DNA of 12,181 nt from NCBI GenBank assembly GCA_036003365.1, contig DASYSL010000106.1:1-12181 (forward strand), in the 5' to 3' direction. The translations under genes were made by a program, and so were the position numbers. Each line of letters begins with the position of its first letter. The first letter of the stretch is position 1. Of the stretch, positions 1-6,870 are shown in pieces. This DNA is from DASYSL01 sp036003365. Lineage in GTDB: Bacteria; Eisenbacteria; RBG-16-71-46; DASYSL01. The notes beneath the pieces were generated by a model, which was not told the DNA's origin, ran no database searches, and saw only the letters and a list, made by a program, of their open reading frames with translations.

Positions 1-426
1 CGCTTCCACGTCGTGGGCGCCGCGGTTGGCGGCTTCCATGATGCCCGGGCCGCCGCCGGTGATGATCACGTAGTGGCGGCGGTGATCCTCTTGGAAGCGC
101 TCGGAGACCATGCGCGCCAGCTTGCGCGCCTCCTCGTAGTAGCGAGAGTAATAGGCGCGCTTCTTCGCCTTGTGGAGGGCTTCGGGCAGGCCTTCGCTGT
201 TGGGTTCCGCCTTCGCGCGCTTCTCGAGCTCGGCGAGATCCTTATGGGTGATCGTGTGCGATTGCACGCGTGCGCTGCCAAACACCACGATGGTGCTCTT
301 GATGTGATGGCGCAGGAGAGCGCGCTCGGGCTTGAGCAGCTCGAGCTGCAGGCGGACAGGGCGGAGCTCGTCTTCCTGGAGGAAGTCGCCGTCTTCGAAG
401 GCGATCCGATACGACGGGCTCGCCAT
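1..426 (-). CDS. LOG-family (TIGR00730-type) Rossmann-fold protein, 3' end outside window
   Basis: The 142 visible residues are the N-terminal half of a LOG/'lysine decarboxylase-like' protein. The family contains cytokinin riboside 5'-monophosphate phosphoribohydrolases, which cleave a nucleoside monophosphate to base and ribose 5-phosphate in the cytosol. Visible marks, counted from the ATG at 426, are an N-terminal block FLQEDELRPVRLQLELLKPE (residues 15-34), a first beta strand STIVVFGSARV (44-54), a helical spacer, and the nucleotide-binding segment ITGGGPGIMEAANRGA (122-137). The PGGxGTxxE signature expected next would lie beyond base 1. The reading frame stays open upstream of this ATG to base 489, and the residues it would add (TPEERQRLVDRI and others) look like a natural N-terminus. 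That stretch has no ATG, GTG or TTG, but it begins with a CTG overlapping the preceding stop as CTGA. The true start is therefore uncertain. Family assignment is firm; substrate is unknown. Confidence 0.85.
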   Translation of the reverse strand, partial: MASPSYRIAFEDGDFLQEDELRPVRLQLELLKPERALLRHHIKSTIVVFGSARVQSHTITHKDLAELEKRAKAEPNSEGLPEALHKAKKRAYYSRYYEEARKLARMVSERFQEDHRRHYVIITGGGPGIMEAANRGAHDVEA

Positions 427-485
427 GATGCGGTCGACGAGTCGCTGGCGCTCCTCGGGTGTCTCCTCGTCTGTGAATTTGTCTT

Positions 486-1048
486 TCAGTGGTTCACCAC
501 TTCGGCGGCGGCCTTGTGCCCGACCGATGATCCGATCTTCTGGCCGATTCTCTGACCGACGTAACTGCCGATCATGGATCCAATCGGGCCGCCGAGCATG
601 CCACCCAGGCTGCTACCCCGTCCGCCTCCCATGCTCGCGTCCATGCCCCCCATCATATTGTCGGCCATGCCCTGCGTCATGCCTCCCATGGCGTTCTTGG
701 GCATCTTGGCCATCATCTCATCCATCTCCGTCACTTCGTAGCCCTTGGGAACTTCGAACGATTCCTTTGGCTGCGGTCCGAACTGATAATTCTTGAAGTC
801 TTCATGTCCTGCGCTTCCATGCGCAGCGGAAGGTTGTTCTTCGGATCGACCCACATCGTGCCCTTGCCCTTGTCGCCGTGATCGATCTCGTACTTGTCCA
901 TCTGTCTTCCGTCGATCGTGTCCTTGCCGATGAGTGTGACGAAGCCGTCGTTCGGAGCGGCCTTCTCTTCGCTCTCGAACAGTTTGGTAGCGGGCGCCGG
1001 AGCATGCTGTCCCGCGTGCTCCATCACCGCCGTGCTCGACGTCTTCAT
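486..1048 (-). pseudogene. DUF4412-like exported protein, frame broken near base 800
   Basis: Two frames each carry half of one recognisable protein. The first half (1048 down to about 805) contains GFVTLIGKDTIDGRQMDKYE and then GTMWVDPKNNLPLRMEAQD. The second half, in a different frame (about 806 down to 486), continues DFKNYQFGPQPKESFEVPKG. These are the 'G-x-E/D-TI-x-G...WVD...LPLRME' and 'GPQP...FEVPxGY' elements I associate with DUF4412-type periplasmic proteins. One missing base around 799-812 joins them. Without the shift, the upstream frame runs into unrelated residues and stops at 731. The C-terminus is Met/Gly-rich (MMAKMP, then MGGMTQGMADNMMGGMD) and ends in a glycine-zipper-like GSMIGSYVGQRIGQKIGSSVG-type repeat. 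The stop at 486-488 abuts the LOG-family frame. Either the gene is decaying or the assembly has an indel. The DUF name is from memory of motif layout and is moderately sure. Confidence 0.6.
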
Positions 1049-1204
1049 CGCGCGTTAAAGCTCGTGCGCTGGTCCGCTCCGGGCCTGGGACTGATCGCGC
1101 TCGGGGCTGTCGGCTCCTTGCACTTGTCTGCAAGGGCGACAGAGGCGACGAGTAGGAAAGTAAAAACGTCTCCGAACGAGCCCCGAGCCTATCAGGCGCG
1201 CCAT
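1045..1204 (-). pseudogene. Probable broken 5' end (signal peptide) of the DUF4412-like gene
   Basis: From the ATG at 1204 the frame reads MARLIGSGLVRRR and then reaches a run of five T on the minus strand (bases 1162-1166). Removing one T would continue as FTFLLVASVALADKCKE. Together this makes a textbook Sec signal peptide: an RRR n-region, a hydrophobic core and an ALA cleavage site. The second frame then gives a Pro/Ala/Ser-rich linker (PTAPSAISPRPGADQ) and stops at a TGA (1045-1047) that overlaps the ATG of the next segment as ATGA. With single-base corrections, all pieces line up into one exported protein of about 240 residues. The segment at 1048 has no Shine-Dalgarno sequence or signal peptide of its own, which favours its being an internal part of a longer gene. 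The joining is inference. Confidence 0.35.
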
Positions 1205-1233
1205 GCGTCGGGAATTCCGATTTGGAAGGTCGA

Positions 1234-1252
1234 TAAACGGTAAACGTAAACG
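1234..1252. repeat. Three TAAACG direct repeats in the divergent intergenic region
   Basis: TAAACG occurs at 1234-1239, 1241-1246 and 1247-1252, read as CGTTTA on the minus strand. The repeats lie about 30 bp upstream of the probable minus-strand start at 1204 and about 200 bp upstream of the plus-strand ABC operon. They are A/T-rich in a GC-rich setting, so they could be a regulator site or part of a promoter. No protein can be named. Six-base repeats this short could also be chance. Confidence 0.4.
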
Positions 1253-1266
1253 GGGGAAGAGTCGGT

Positions 1267-1282
1267 CGTGTCTGATGACACG
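1267..1282. promoter_or_regulatory. Perfect 6-bp inverted repeat, possible operator
   Basis: CGTGTC, a TGAT spacer and GACACG form a perfect inverted repeat in the region between the divergent minus-strand gene (start about 1204) and the sugar-importer operon (start 1451). The rest of 1205-1450 contains no gene I can support. It holds the TAAACG repeats, an 8-bp GGAATTCC palindrome at 1211-1218 and a short stem (GCAGC/GCTGC, 1409-1423) just before the operon. A weak sigma70-like pair (TTGCGC 1349-1354, TAGTCT 1373-1378, 18-bp spacing) is the best promoter candidate, but I would not rely on it. Confidence 0.35.
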
Positions 1283-1450
1283 CCGCGCTCGAGCATGGTG
1301 TCGCGCTGTGTTTCTGTTTCGTTCAGGAACACTCCCGCCTACGATGCGTTGCGCTCCCTCCACACAATTCGCTAGTCTGGGTAAGAGCTAGTGAACCTCC
1401 TCGCAGTTGCAGCCTGGCGCTGCCCCGCCCCGCTGCGAACGAGTCATTGA

Positions 1451-2731
1451 ATGATTCCGCTTCGAGCGGTGCTGCTACTCGGCGCCGCGGCACTGTTCGG
1501 CTGCGCGCACCCCTCTCTGCGCGAGCCGGCCACGACGACAGTCTCTGTTCTCTTGCCACCGAGCGAGCGCCCGTTCTGGCAGCCGATCGCGCGCGCCTAC
1601 GAGGCGGTCCATCCCGGCGTGCGCGTCGACCTGGTCGAAGGGCCGCAATCCACCGACCTGCGCGAGAGTCTCTACACCACGTCGTTGCTCGCCCGTGATC
1701 CCACTTTCGATCTCGTTTATCTCGACGTCACGTGGACGCCCAAGTTCGTCGCCGCCGGATGGCTGCGTGCGCTCGACGATTCGTTCCCCGGGAGCGAGCG
1801 CGAGCAGTATCTGAGTGACGATTGGGACGCGGGCGTCTTGGATGGCCATCTCTATCGCGTGCCGGTGCGCACCGACATGGGCCTTCTCCTGTACCGGCAA
1901 GACTGGCTCGAGGAGCGCGGCATGCGTCCGCCGTCGACGTTCGAGCAGCTCACGGCGGATGCGCAAGAGCTGGGCGCACCGCCCGAGCGCTGGGGCTATG
2001 TGTGGCAGGGGGCGCAGTACGAAGGACTGGTCTGCAACTATCTCGAAGTGCTGTCCGGTTACGGCGGCTACTGGATCGACCCCAAGACCGATGACATCGG
2101 CCTCGAAGATCCCGAGGCCGTCGCCGCCGCCCATTTTCTCGTCGACTGCGCGCGCGTGCACGCGAGCCCGTCCGGAGTGGCGACGTATCAGGAGGAAGAG
2201 AGTCGCCGCATCTTCCAGGACGGACACGCCGCGTTCCTGCGCAACTGGCCGTACGCCTACCGGCTCTCGCAGCAGCCAGGCTCGCCTCTCGTGGGCAAGG
2301 TGGGCGTGCTCCTCATGCCGGCGCGCATCGGCGGCCACCCGACCGGCACCCTCGGTGGCTGGGGGCTCGGCGTGTCGCGTTTCAGTCGGCATGCGCAGCT
2401 GGCGCTTTCGTTCGTTCGCTTCGCGACGACGGTGGAGAGCCAGCGCGCGCTGTGCGCGCCCACCGGCTACGCGCCGGCGCTCGAAGCCGCCTATCGTGAC
2501 TCCACGTTGCTCGCGGCCAATCCGTTTCTCACACGCTTCCATGGGCTGCATCGTCATGTCGTCGCGCGCCCGGCCATTCCGCGTTACGCGCAGGCTTCGG
2601 ATATCCTGCAGCGCCATCTGAGCGCCGCGCTCGCGGGCATGGAGTCGCCGCAGCTGGCGCTCGAGCGCGCCGCGCAGGAGACGCGCCTGCTCCTCGGCCC
2701 GCGCCACCCGGCGCACGGAGGCCGCGTATGA
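1451..2731 (+). CDS. Sugar ABC transporter substrate-binding lipoprotein (trehalose/maltose type)
   Basis: This 426-residue family 1 extracellular solute-binding protein captures an oligosaccharide outside the membrane and delivers it to the permease encoded next door. Residues 1-17 are a lipoprotein signal peptide ending in the lipobox LFGC, with lipidated Cys18. The mature protein has blocks typical of trehalose/maltose binders: VPVRTDMGLLLYRQDWLEE (137-155), YVWQGAQYEGLVCNYLEVL (183-201), FQDGHAAFLRNWPYAY (255-270), TLGGWGLGVS (300-309) and RPAIPRYAQASDILQRHL (373-390). The length is normal for the family. The ATG at 1451 is the only start that gives a signal peptide, although no clear Shine-Dalgarno precedes it. 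The stop overlaps the permease start as ATGA (2728-2731). The exact sugar cannot be read from sequence; trehalose, maltose or a related alpha-glucoside is the best guess. Confidence 0.93.
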   Translation: MIPLRAVLLLGAAALFGCAHPSLREPATTTVSVLLPPSERPFWQPIARAYEAVHPGVRVDLVEGPQSTDLRESLYTTSLLARDPTFDLVYLDVTWTPKFVAAGWLRALDDSFPGSEREQYLSDDWDAGVLDGHLYRVPVRTDMGLLLYRQDWLEERGMRPPSTFEQLTADAQELGAPPERWGYVWQGAQYEGLVCNYLEVLSGYGGYWIDPKTDDIGLEDPEAVAAAHFLVDCARVHASPSGVATYQEEESRRIFQDGHAAFLRNWPYAYRLSQQPGSPLVGKVGVLLMPARIGGHPTGTLGGWGLGVSRFSRHAQLALSFVRFATTVESQRALCAPTGYAPALEAAYRDSTLLAANPFLTRFHGLHRHVVARPAIPRYAQASDILQRHLSAALAGMESPQLALERAAQETRLLLGPRHPAHGGRV

Positions 2732-3612
2732 ACGGGCAGGCCACCTTGCGCGAGCGCTGGATGCTCATCGCCCCCGCGTTCCTGCTCCTGATCGCGGTGA
2801 TCGTGTTGCCGATCTTCCGTGTCCTCTGGCTCTCGTTCCAGCATGCCGATCTCGTCGGGCACGACCGGGTCTCGTTCGCGGGACTCGACCAATATCTGCG
2901 CCTGTGGCACGACGCGCGCTGGTTCAAGGCGCTCGGCAACACGGTGATGTTCACATTCTCGTCCATCGCCGCGGAATTGCTTCTCGGCTTCGCCTTCGCG
3001 CTCTTCCTGCACCGCGCGTTTCGAGGACGCGGCCTCGTGCGCGCGCTGGTCACACTGCCCTGGGTGCTGCCGACGGCGATCATGGCGCTCGCCTGGGCGT
3101 GGATCGCCAACGATTCATTCGGCGTGGCGAACGATATGCTGGGGCGCTTGGGAATCCTGCACGCGCCCGTGGCCTGGCTCGGACATCCGGCGACCGCGAT
3201 GACCACGCTCGTTCTCGCCGACACGTGGAAGACGACGCCCTTCGTCACCCTCGTCCTGCTCGCCGGGCTGCAGGGCATTCCCGAGACGGTGACCGAAGCT
3301 TCTCGTCTCGACGGTTTGACGAGCTGGCAACGGCTCACGCGCGTGACGCTGCCGTTGCTCTTGCCTTCGGTCTTGGTGGCCGGGCTCTTCCGCTTGATTC
3401 AGGCCTACGGCGCTTTCGACCTGATCTATGTGATGACGGGCGGCGGACCGGGCGGCTCGACCGAGACGGTCTCGCTCTACGCCTATCGCAATTACTTCCG
3501 CTACCTCGATTTCGGCTACGGCTCGGCGCTCGCGGTGCAGGCAGTGGTGCTGGTGGCGCTCGTGGCCTGGCTCATCGTGCGCTGGGCCCGCGAGCCGGGA
3601 GAAGTGGCGTGA
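2728..3612 (+). CDS. Sugar ABC transporter permease, MalF/ThuF/UgpA type
   Basis: This 294-residue integral membrane protein forms one half of the importer channel. It has about six hydrophobic helices: residues 12-36, 73-95, 104-128, 157-180, 212-235 and 265-286. The cytoplasmic coupling loop that docks on the ATPase is clear as EASRLDGLTSWQRLTRVTLP (190-209), matching the EAA motif E-A-x-x-D-G-(x)7-I/V-T-L-P. The downstream segment FDLIYVMTGGGPGGSTET (230-247) is characteristic of MalF-like subunits of the 290-residue class, which lack the large periplasmic P2 domain of enteric MalF. It starts at an ATG overlapping the binding-protein stop and ends in GTGA, shared with the second permease. 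It is second in a four-gene operon. Confidence 0.95.
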   Translation: MNGQATLRERWMLIAPAFLLLIAVIVLPIFRVLWLSFQHADLVGHDRVSFAGLDQYLRLWHDARWFKALGNTVMFTFSSIAAELLLGFAFALFLHRAFRGRGLVRALVTLPWVLPTAIMALAWAWIANDSFGVANDMLGRLGILHAPVAWLGHPATAMTTLVLADTWKTTPFVTLVLLAGLQGIPETVTEASRLDGLTSWQRLTRVTLPLLLPSVLVAGLFRLIQAYGAFDLIYVMTGGGPGGSTETVSLYAYRNYFRYLDFGYGSALAVQAVVLVALVAWLIVRWAREPGEVA

Positions 3613-4436
3613 ATCGCCGTCGCCTGGCGTTCGGCGCCGCCCTGGTGCTCGCCATCCTGTGGAGCGTGGGGCCGGTCGTGTGGCAATTCCTCACCGCCTT
3701 GAAGCCTGACGCGCAGATCACGCACACGCCGCTGGTCTACCTGCCGCATCCGCCGACCGCCGAGCACTTCGCCGCGATCTGGGAGCGCAAGCCCTTCGGC
3801 ATCTATCTCTTGAACAGCACCTTCATCGCCGCCTTCGCCACCGTGCTCTGCCTCGTGTTCGCCGCTCCGGCGGCCATGGCGCTCTCGCGCTTGCGGGCGC
3901 GCGACCGCGACGGCGTCCTGCTCGCGTTCCTCGTCCTGTCGCTGTTTCCGCCCATCCTGCTGTTGTTTCCATTGTACGAAGCCGTGCGCGGCCTCGGCTG
4001 GATCAACCAGCCGATCGCGCTCGTGATCCCCTATGCCGCGCTGCACTTGCCGCTCGCGGTCTGGGTGCTCGAGAGCGGCTTTCGCGCCATTCCGGTTTCG
4101 ATCGATGACGCGGCGCGTTTGGACGGCCTTTCGGCGCCCCACCGTCTGGTGCTCGTCCACGCGCCGCTCTCCGCGCCCGCCATCGTCACCGCCGCCATCC
4201 TCGTCTTCATCTTCGCGTGGAACGAATTCATGCTGGCGGTGACCTTCCTGACGCGCGATCACGCCAAGACCGTGACCGCGGGCATCGCCAGCGTGAGCGG
4301 CGCTTCGCTATACGACATCCCGTGGGGCCCGCTGTGCGCGGCCATCACGCTCGCCAGCCTGCCTTTGTTCTTCCTCGTGCTCGTGTTCCAGCGCCGGATC
4401 GTGTCCGGGCTCACGCGCGGAGCGGTGAAGGGATGA
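3609..4436 (+). CDS. Sugar ABC transporter permease, MalG/ThuG/UgpE type
   Basis: This 275-residue inner-membrane subunit is the partner of the preceding permease. The open frame extends far upstream, but only as a shadow inside the first permease. The start chosen is the GTG at 3609, which overlaps the preceding TGA (3610-3612) as GTGA. It gives MNRRR followed by a first membrane helix (residues 6-27), the expected N-terminus. The helices cover about 6-27, 70-94, 102-122, 135-155, 189-212 and 241-261. The EAA loop reads IDDAARLDGLSAPHRLVLVH (165-184), with Asp in place of the usual Glu at the first position. The C-terminal tail LVFQRRIVSGLTRGAVKG (258-275) is the typical MalG ending. It terminates in an ATGA overlap with the ATPase gene. 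Confidence 0.95.
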   Translation: MNRRRLAFGAALVLAILWSVGPVVWQFLTALKPDAQITHTPLVYLPHPPTAEHFAAIWERKPFGIYLLNSTFIAAFATVLCLVFAAPAAMALSRLRARDRDGVLLAFLVLSLFPPILLLFPLYEAVRGLGWINQPIALVIPYAALHLPLAVWVLESGFRAIPVSIDDAARLDGLSAPHRLVLVHAPLSAPAIVTAAILVFIFAWNEFMLAVTFLTRDHAKTVTAGIASVSGASLYDIPWGPLCAAITLASLPLFFLVLVFQRRIVSGLTRGAVKG

Positions 4437-5602
4437 GCCGGGTGACCGGCGTGAAAGCGCCTGCCAACGACGGGCCGCGGGTCACCGTGCGAGACCGCGT
4501 GCGCGACGGCCTGCGCGCCGAGGGCATCTACAAGATCTTCCCGCCGCTCACGCGCGCACTCGACGGAGTTTCCTTCCACGCGCCGCCCGGTCGCGTGGTG
4601 GCCCTTCTCGGGCCGTCAGGCTGCGGCAAAACGACACTGCTGCGTATTGTCGCAGGGCTCGAGCAGGCCTCGGCGGGGACGCTCACCATGGACGGTGAGC
4701 CGTTCGATACCATCCCGGCCGAGAAGCGCGACGTCGGCTTCGTGTTCCAGAATTACGCGCTCTACCCGCATCTCACGGTGGCCCAGAACATCGGCCTGGC
4801 GCTCGAAGTGCGCGGCGTCAAGCGTGACGAGCGCGAGGTGCGCGTCCGCCGAGTCGCCGATCGTCTCGGACTCGCCAAGGTGCTCGAGAGGAAGCCGGCG
4901 GCGCTTTCGGGCGGCGAGCAGCAGCGCGTGGCGCTGGGCCGCGCGCTGGTCAAGGAGCCGCGCCTCTACTTGCTCGACGAGCCGCTCTCCAATCTCGACG
5001 CCTCGCTGCGCGACAGGACACGCGGCGAGCTCAAGGCCATCTTCCGTTCGGTCGAAGCGCCGGTGCTTTACGTGACGCACGACCAGTCGGAAGCCATGAG
5101 CCTGGCCGACGAGGTCATGCTTCTGTGCGAAGGCCATGTCGAGCAGAGTGCGGCGCCGCATCTCCTCTATCAGACGCCGGAGAGCCTGTTCTCGGCCACG
5201 TTCGTGGGCAGCCCGCGCATCAACGTGTGGCACGCGCTGACCACCGACTCGTCGCTCGACGGCGAGGGCGTGCGCGCGCTGGCGCCGCCGGGTCTGCCGG
5301 AATCGAACGAGTGGTCGGTGTGCATTCGTCCCGAGGACGTCGAAGTGATGAGGACGCGCGCGCAGGGCGCCTGGCAGGCGGACGTTCTGCTGGCCGAGCC
5401 GCTCGGCGGACGCGAGCTGCTCACGCTGCGCGTCGGACAGCTCGAATTCCGCGCCCTCGCCGCCCCCATCGAGGGCGCGAGCAGCGTGTGGGTGCGCTGG
5501 CCAGCCGGCAAGCTGCACTGGTTTCCCAAGGGTGGCCGGCGCCATCAGCCGCCGGCGGTGTGGGACACGCTCGTGGCCGGCGGATTGCTCCTTCAGGCGT
5601 AG
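4433..5602 (+). CDS. Sugar ABC transporter ATP-binding protein, MalK/UgpC/MsmX type
   Basis: This 389-residue cytoplasmic ATPase powers the importer. All nucleotide-binding elements are intact: Walker A GPSGCGKTT (60-68), Q-loop Gln106 in VFQNYALYPHLTV, signature LSGGEQQ (158-164), Walker B LYLLDEP (178-184), D-loop SNLDA, and switch His216 in VTHDQSEAM. After about residue 240 comes the TOBE/OB-fold regulatory domain usual in MalK-type proteins, here about 130 residues and rather divergent. The ATG at 4433 overlaps the permease stop as ATGA. It gives an N-terminal extension of about 28 residues before the ABC fold (LRAEGIYKIF), longer than usual and without recognisable motifs. The open frame upstream of 4433 is a shadow of the permease gene. 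The 3' end overlaps the convergent glycerate kinase gene by 10 bp. Confidence 0.95.
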   Translation: MSRVTGVKAPANDGPRVTVRDRVRDGLRAEGIYKIFPPLTRALDGVSFHAPPGRVVALLGPSGCGKTTLLRIVAGLEQASAGTLTMDGEPFDTIPAEKRDVGFVFQNYALYPHLTVAQNIGLALEVRGVKRDEREVRVRRVADRLGLAKVLERKPAALSGGEQQRVALGRALVKEPRLYLLDEPLSNLDASLRDRTRGELKAIFRSVEAPVLYVTHDQSEAMSLADEVMLLCEGHVEQSAAPHLLYQTPESLFSATFVGSPRINVWHALTTDSSLDGEGVRALAPPGLPESNEWSVCIRPEDVEVMRTRAQGAWQADVLLAEPLGGRELLTLRVGQLEFRALAAPIEGASSVWVRWPAGKLHWFPKGGRRHQPPAVWDTLVAGGLLLQA

Positions 5603-6870
5603 GCGAGAGCCACCACCAGATCGTTCACGTTGGTGCCGGTGTACCCCGTTCTCACCACGTCCCCGACCTTCTCGAAGAACGCCGCCGTGTCATTGTCGTC
5701 GAGCGCTTCGAGCGCCGACAAGTCGAGCGCGCGGGCGCGCGCCATGGTGTCGCCCGTGACCACGGCACCTGCGTCGCCGCTCGTGCCATCCATGCCGTCG
5801 GTGGCGAAAGACATGAGGGCACGTCGGGCTTCGCCTTCGAAAGCCATGGCGGCCGCCAGCGCCAGCTCGAGATTGCGTCCGCCGCGGCCGTTTCCCGTCA
5901 CCGTGACGGTCGTCTCCCCGCCCCAGATGAGACAGGTGCCGAAGGCCGCGCGCTTGGCCTGGCGCGCGATCGCGTCCCCCGCCGTGCGCGCTTCGCCATG
6001 CAACGTGAGATCGACGATGGAGGACTGGAAGCCGAGCTTGGCGGCCGCGTCGCGGGCCGCGTCAGCGGCCAAACGATTCGATCCCACGATACGCGTGTCG
6101 CGCTTTCCTTCGCCCTGAGACAACTGCCCGCGTGGAGAGTCGAGCAAAGCGCGCTCGATGCGGACGCGCGCGCCTGCGAGGTGGCGCGCACCGAGCACGG
6201 CGAGAGCCTCGGGCGGTCCCGTGGGTGAAGGCACGGTGGGCCCCGAGGCGATGGCTGCCGGATCGTCCCCCACCACGTCGGAGAGCAACAAGGCCAGGAG
6301 ATCGGCTTCGCCGGCGCGCGCCGCCAGTCCGCCGCCCTTCACCAGCGAAAGCGCGCGGCGCACCGTGTTGAGCTCGCGGATGTCGGCGCCGGCGCGCTGC
6401 AGATCGCGCGTCAGGGCCGCGAGATCCTCGAGTGACACACCCGGCCGCAGATGCTCGAACAGCGCCGAGCCGCCGCCCGAGACGAGCACCAGGACGAAAT
6501 CCCCGCGGCCGGCGCTCTCGAGCATGTCCCACGCCGCAGCGCCGGCACGCAGGCTGCCTTCATCGGGCAACGGATGCCCGGCGGCGATGCACTGAATCGC
6601 GCTGGACCATCCCTCGGGAGGACGAGTGCCGCGCGGATGCGCGACGACGCCCGCGGTGACGCGCTCGCCCACACGCTCGAGCGCTGCGGTCGTCATGGCG
6701 ATGGACGCTTTGCCGAGAGCAACGAGAAAGACGCGCCCGCTGGGTAGCGGCTGCGAGGCGAGCACCCGGCGCACCGCGCGCGCTGGATCGGCAGCCTCGA
6801 GCGCGGCCGCTCGCAGGATGCGGAAGTGTTCGGAGTGGTCTTCCCAGCGCGGGCCCGGAGGCGCGCTCAA
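5593..6870 (-). CDS. gck: Glycerate 2-kinase, class II (DUF4147/MOFRL family)
   Basis: This kinase phosphorylates D-glycerate to 2-phosphoglycerate with ATP in the cytosol, feeding glycerate from serine-cycle, tartronate-type or sugar-acid routes into lower glycolysis. The 425 residues match the family length. Visible motifs are ALGKAS with the conserved Lys54, VSGGGSALFEHL (130-141), NTVRRALSLVKGGGLA (168-183), LLLSDVVGDDPAAIASGPTV (194-213), and the MOFRL region WGGETTVTVTGNGRGGRNLE (316-335). FATDGMDGTSGDAGAVV (355-371) and TGYTGTNVNDL (408-418) follow. The open frame extends to 6993 but that part lies inside the upstream gene and looks non-coding. The TTG at 6870 overlaps the upstream stop as TTGA and gives the normal N-terminus, and there is no in-frame ATG before residue 59. 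It is last in a three-gene minus-strand unit. Confidence 0.92.
   Translation of the reverse strand: MSAPPGPRWEDHSEHFRILRAAALEAADPARAVRRVLASQPLPSGRVFLVALGKASIAMTTAALERVGERVTAGVVAHPRGTRPPEGWSSAIQCIAAGHPLPDEGSLRAGAAAWDMLESAGRGDFVLVLVSGGGSALFEHLRPGVSLEDLAALTRDLQRAGADIRELNTVRRALSLVKGGGLAARAGEADLLALLLSDVVGDDPAAIASGPTVPSPTGPPEALAVLGARHLAGARVRIERALLDSPRGQLSQGEGKRDTRIVGSNRLAADAARDAAAKLGFQSSIVDLTLHGEARTAGDAIARQAKRAAFGTCLIWGGETTVTVTGNGRGGRNLELALAAAMAFEGEARRALMSFATDGMDGTSGDAGAVVTGDTMARARALDLSALEALDDNDTAAFFEKVGDVVRTGYTGTNVNDLVVALAYA

Noticed and set aside
1162..1166. Programmed ribosomal frameshift at the T-run
   Set aside because: The local heptamer is not a classic slippery X-XXY-YYZ site with a downstream structure I can see. 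A length change of the run is simpler.
1475..2716. Long open frame (413 codons) on the minus strand opposite the binding-protein gene
   Set aside because: It is Arg/Ala/Glu-rich with no recognisable motif, as expected of the antisense of a GC-rich gene. The plus-strand gene is clearly real.
4217..4432. Upstream extension of the ATPase frame
   Set aside because: It lies wholly within the second permease and gives an Arg-rich sequence. The ATGA overlap start at 4433 fits the operon pattern.
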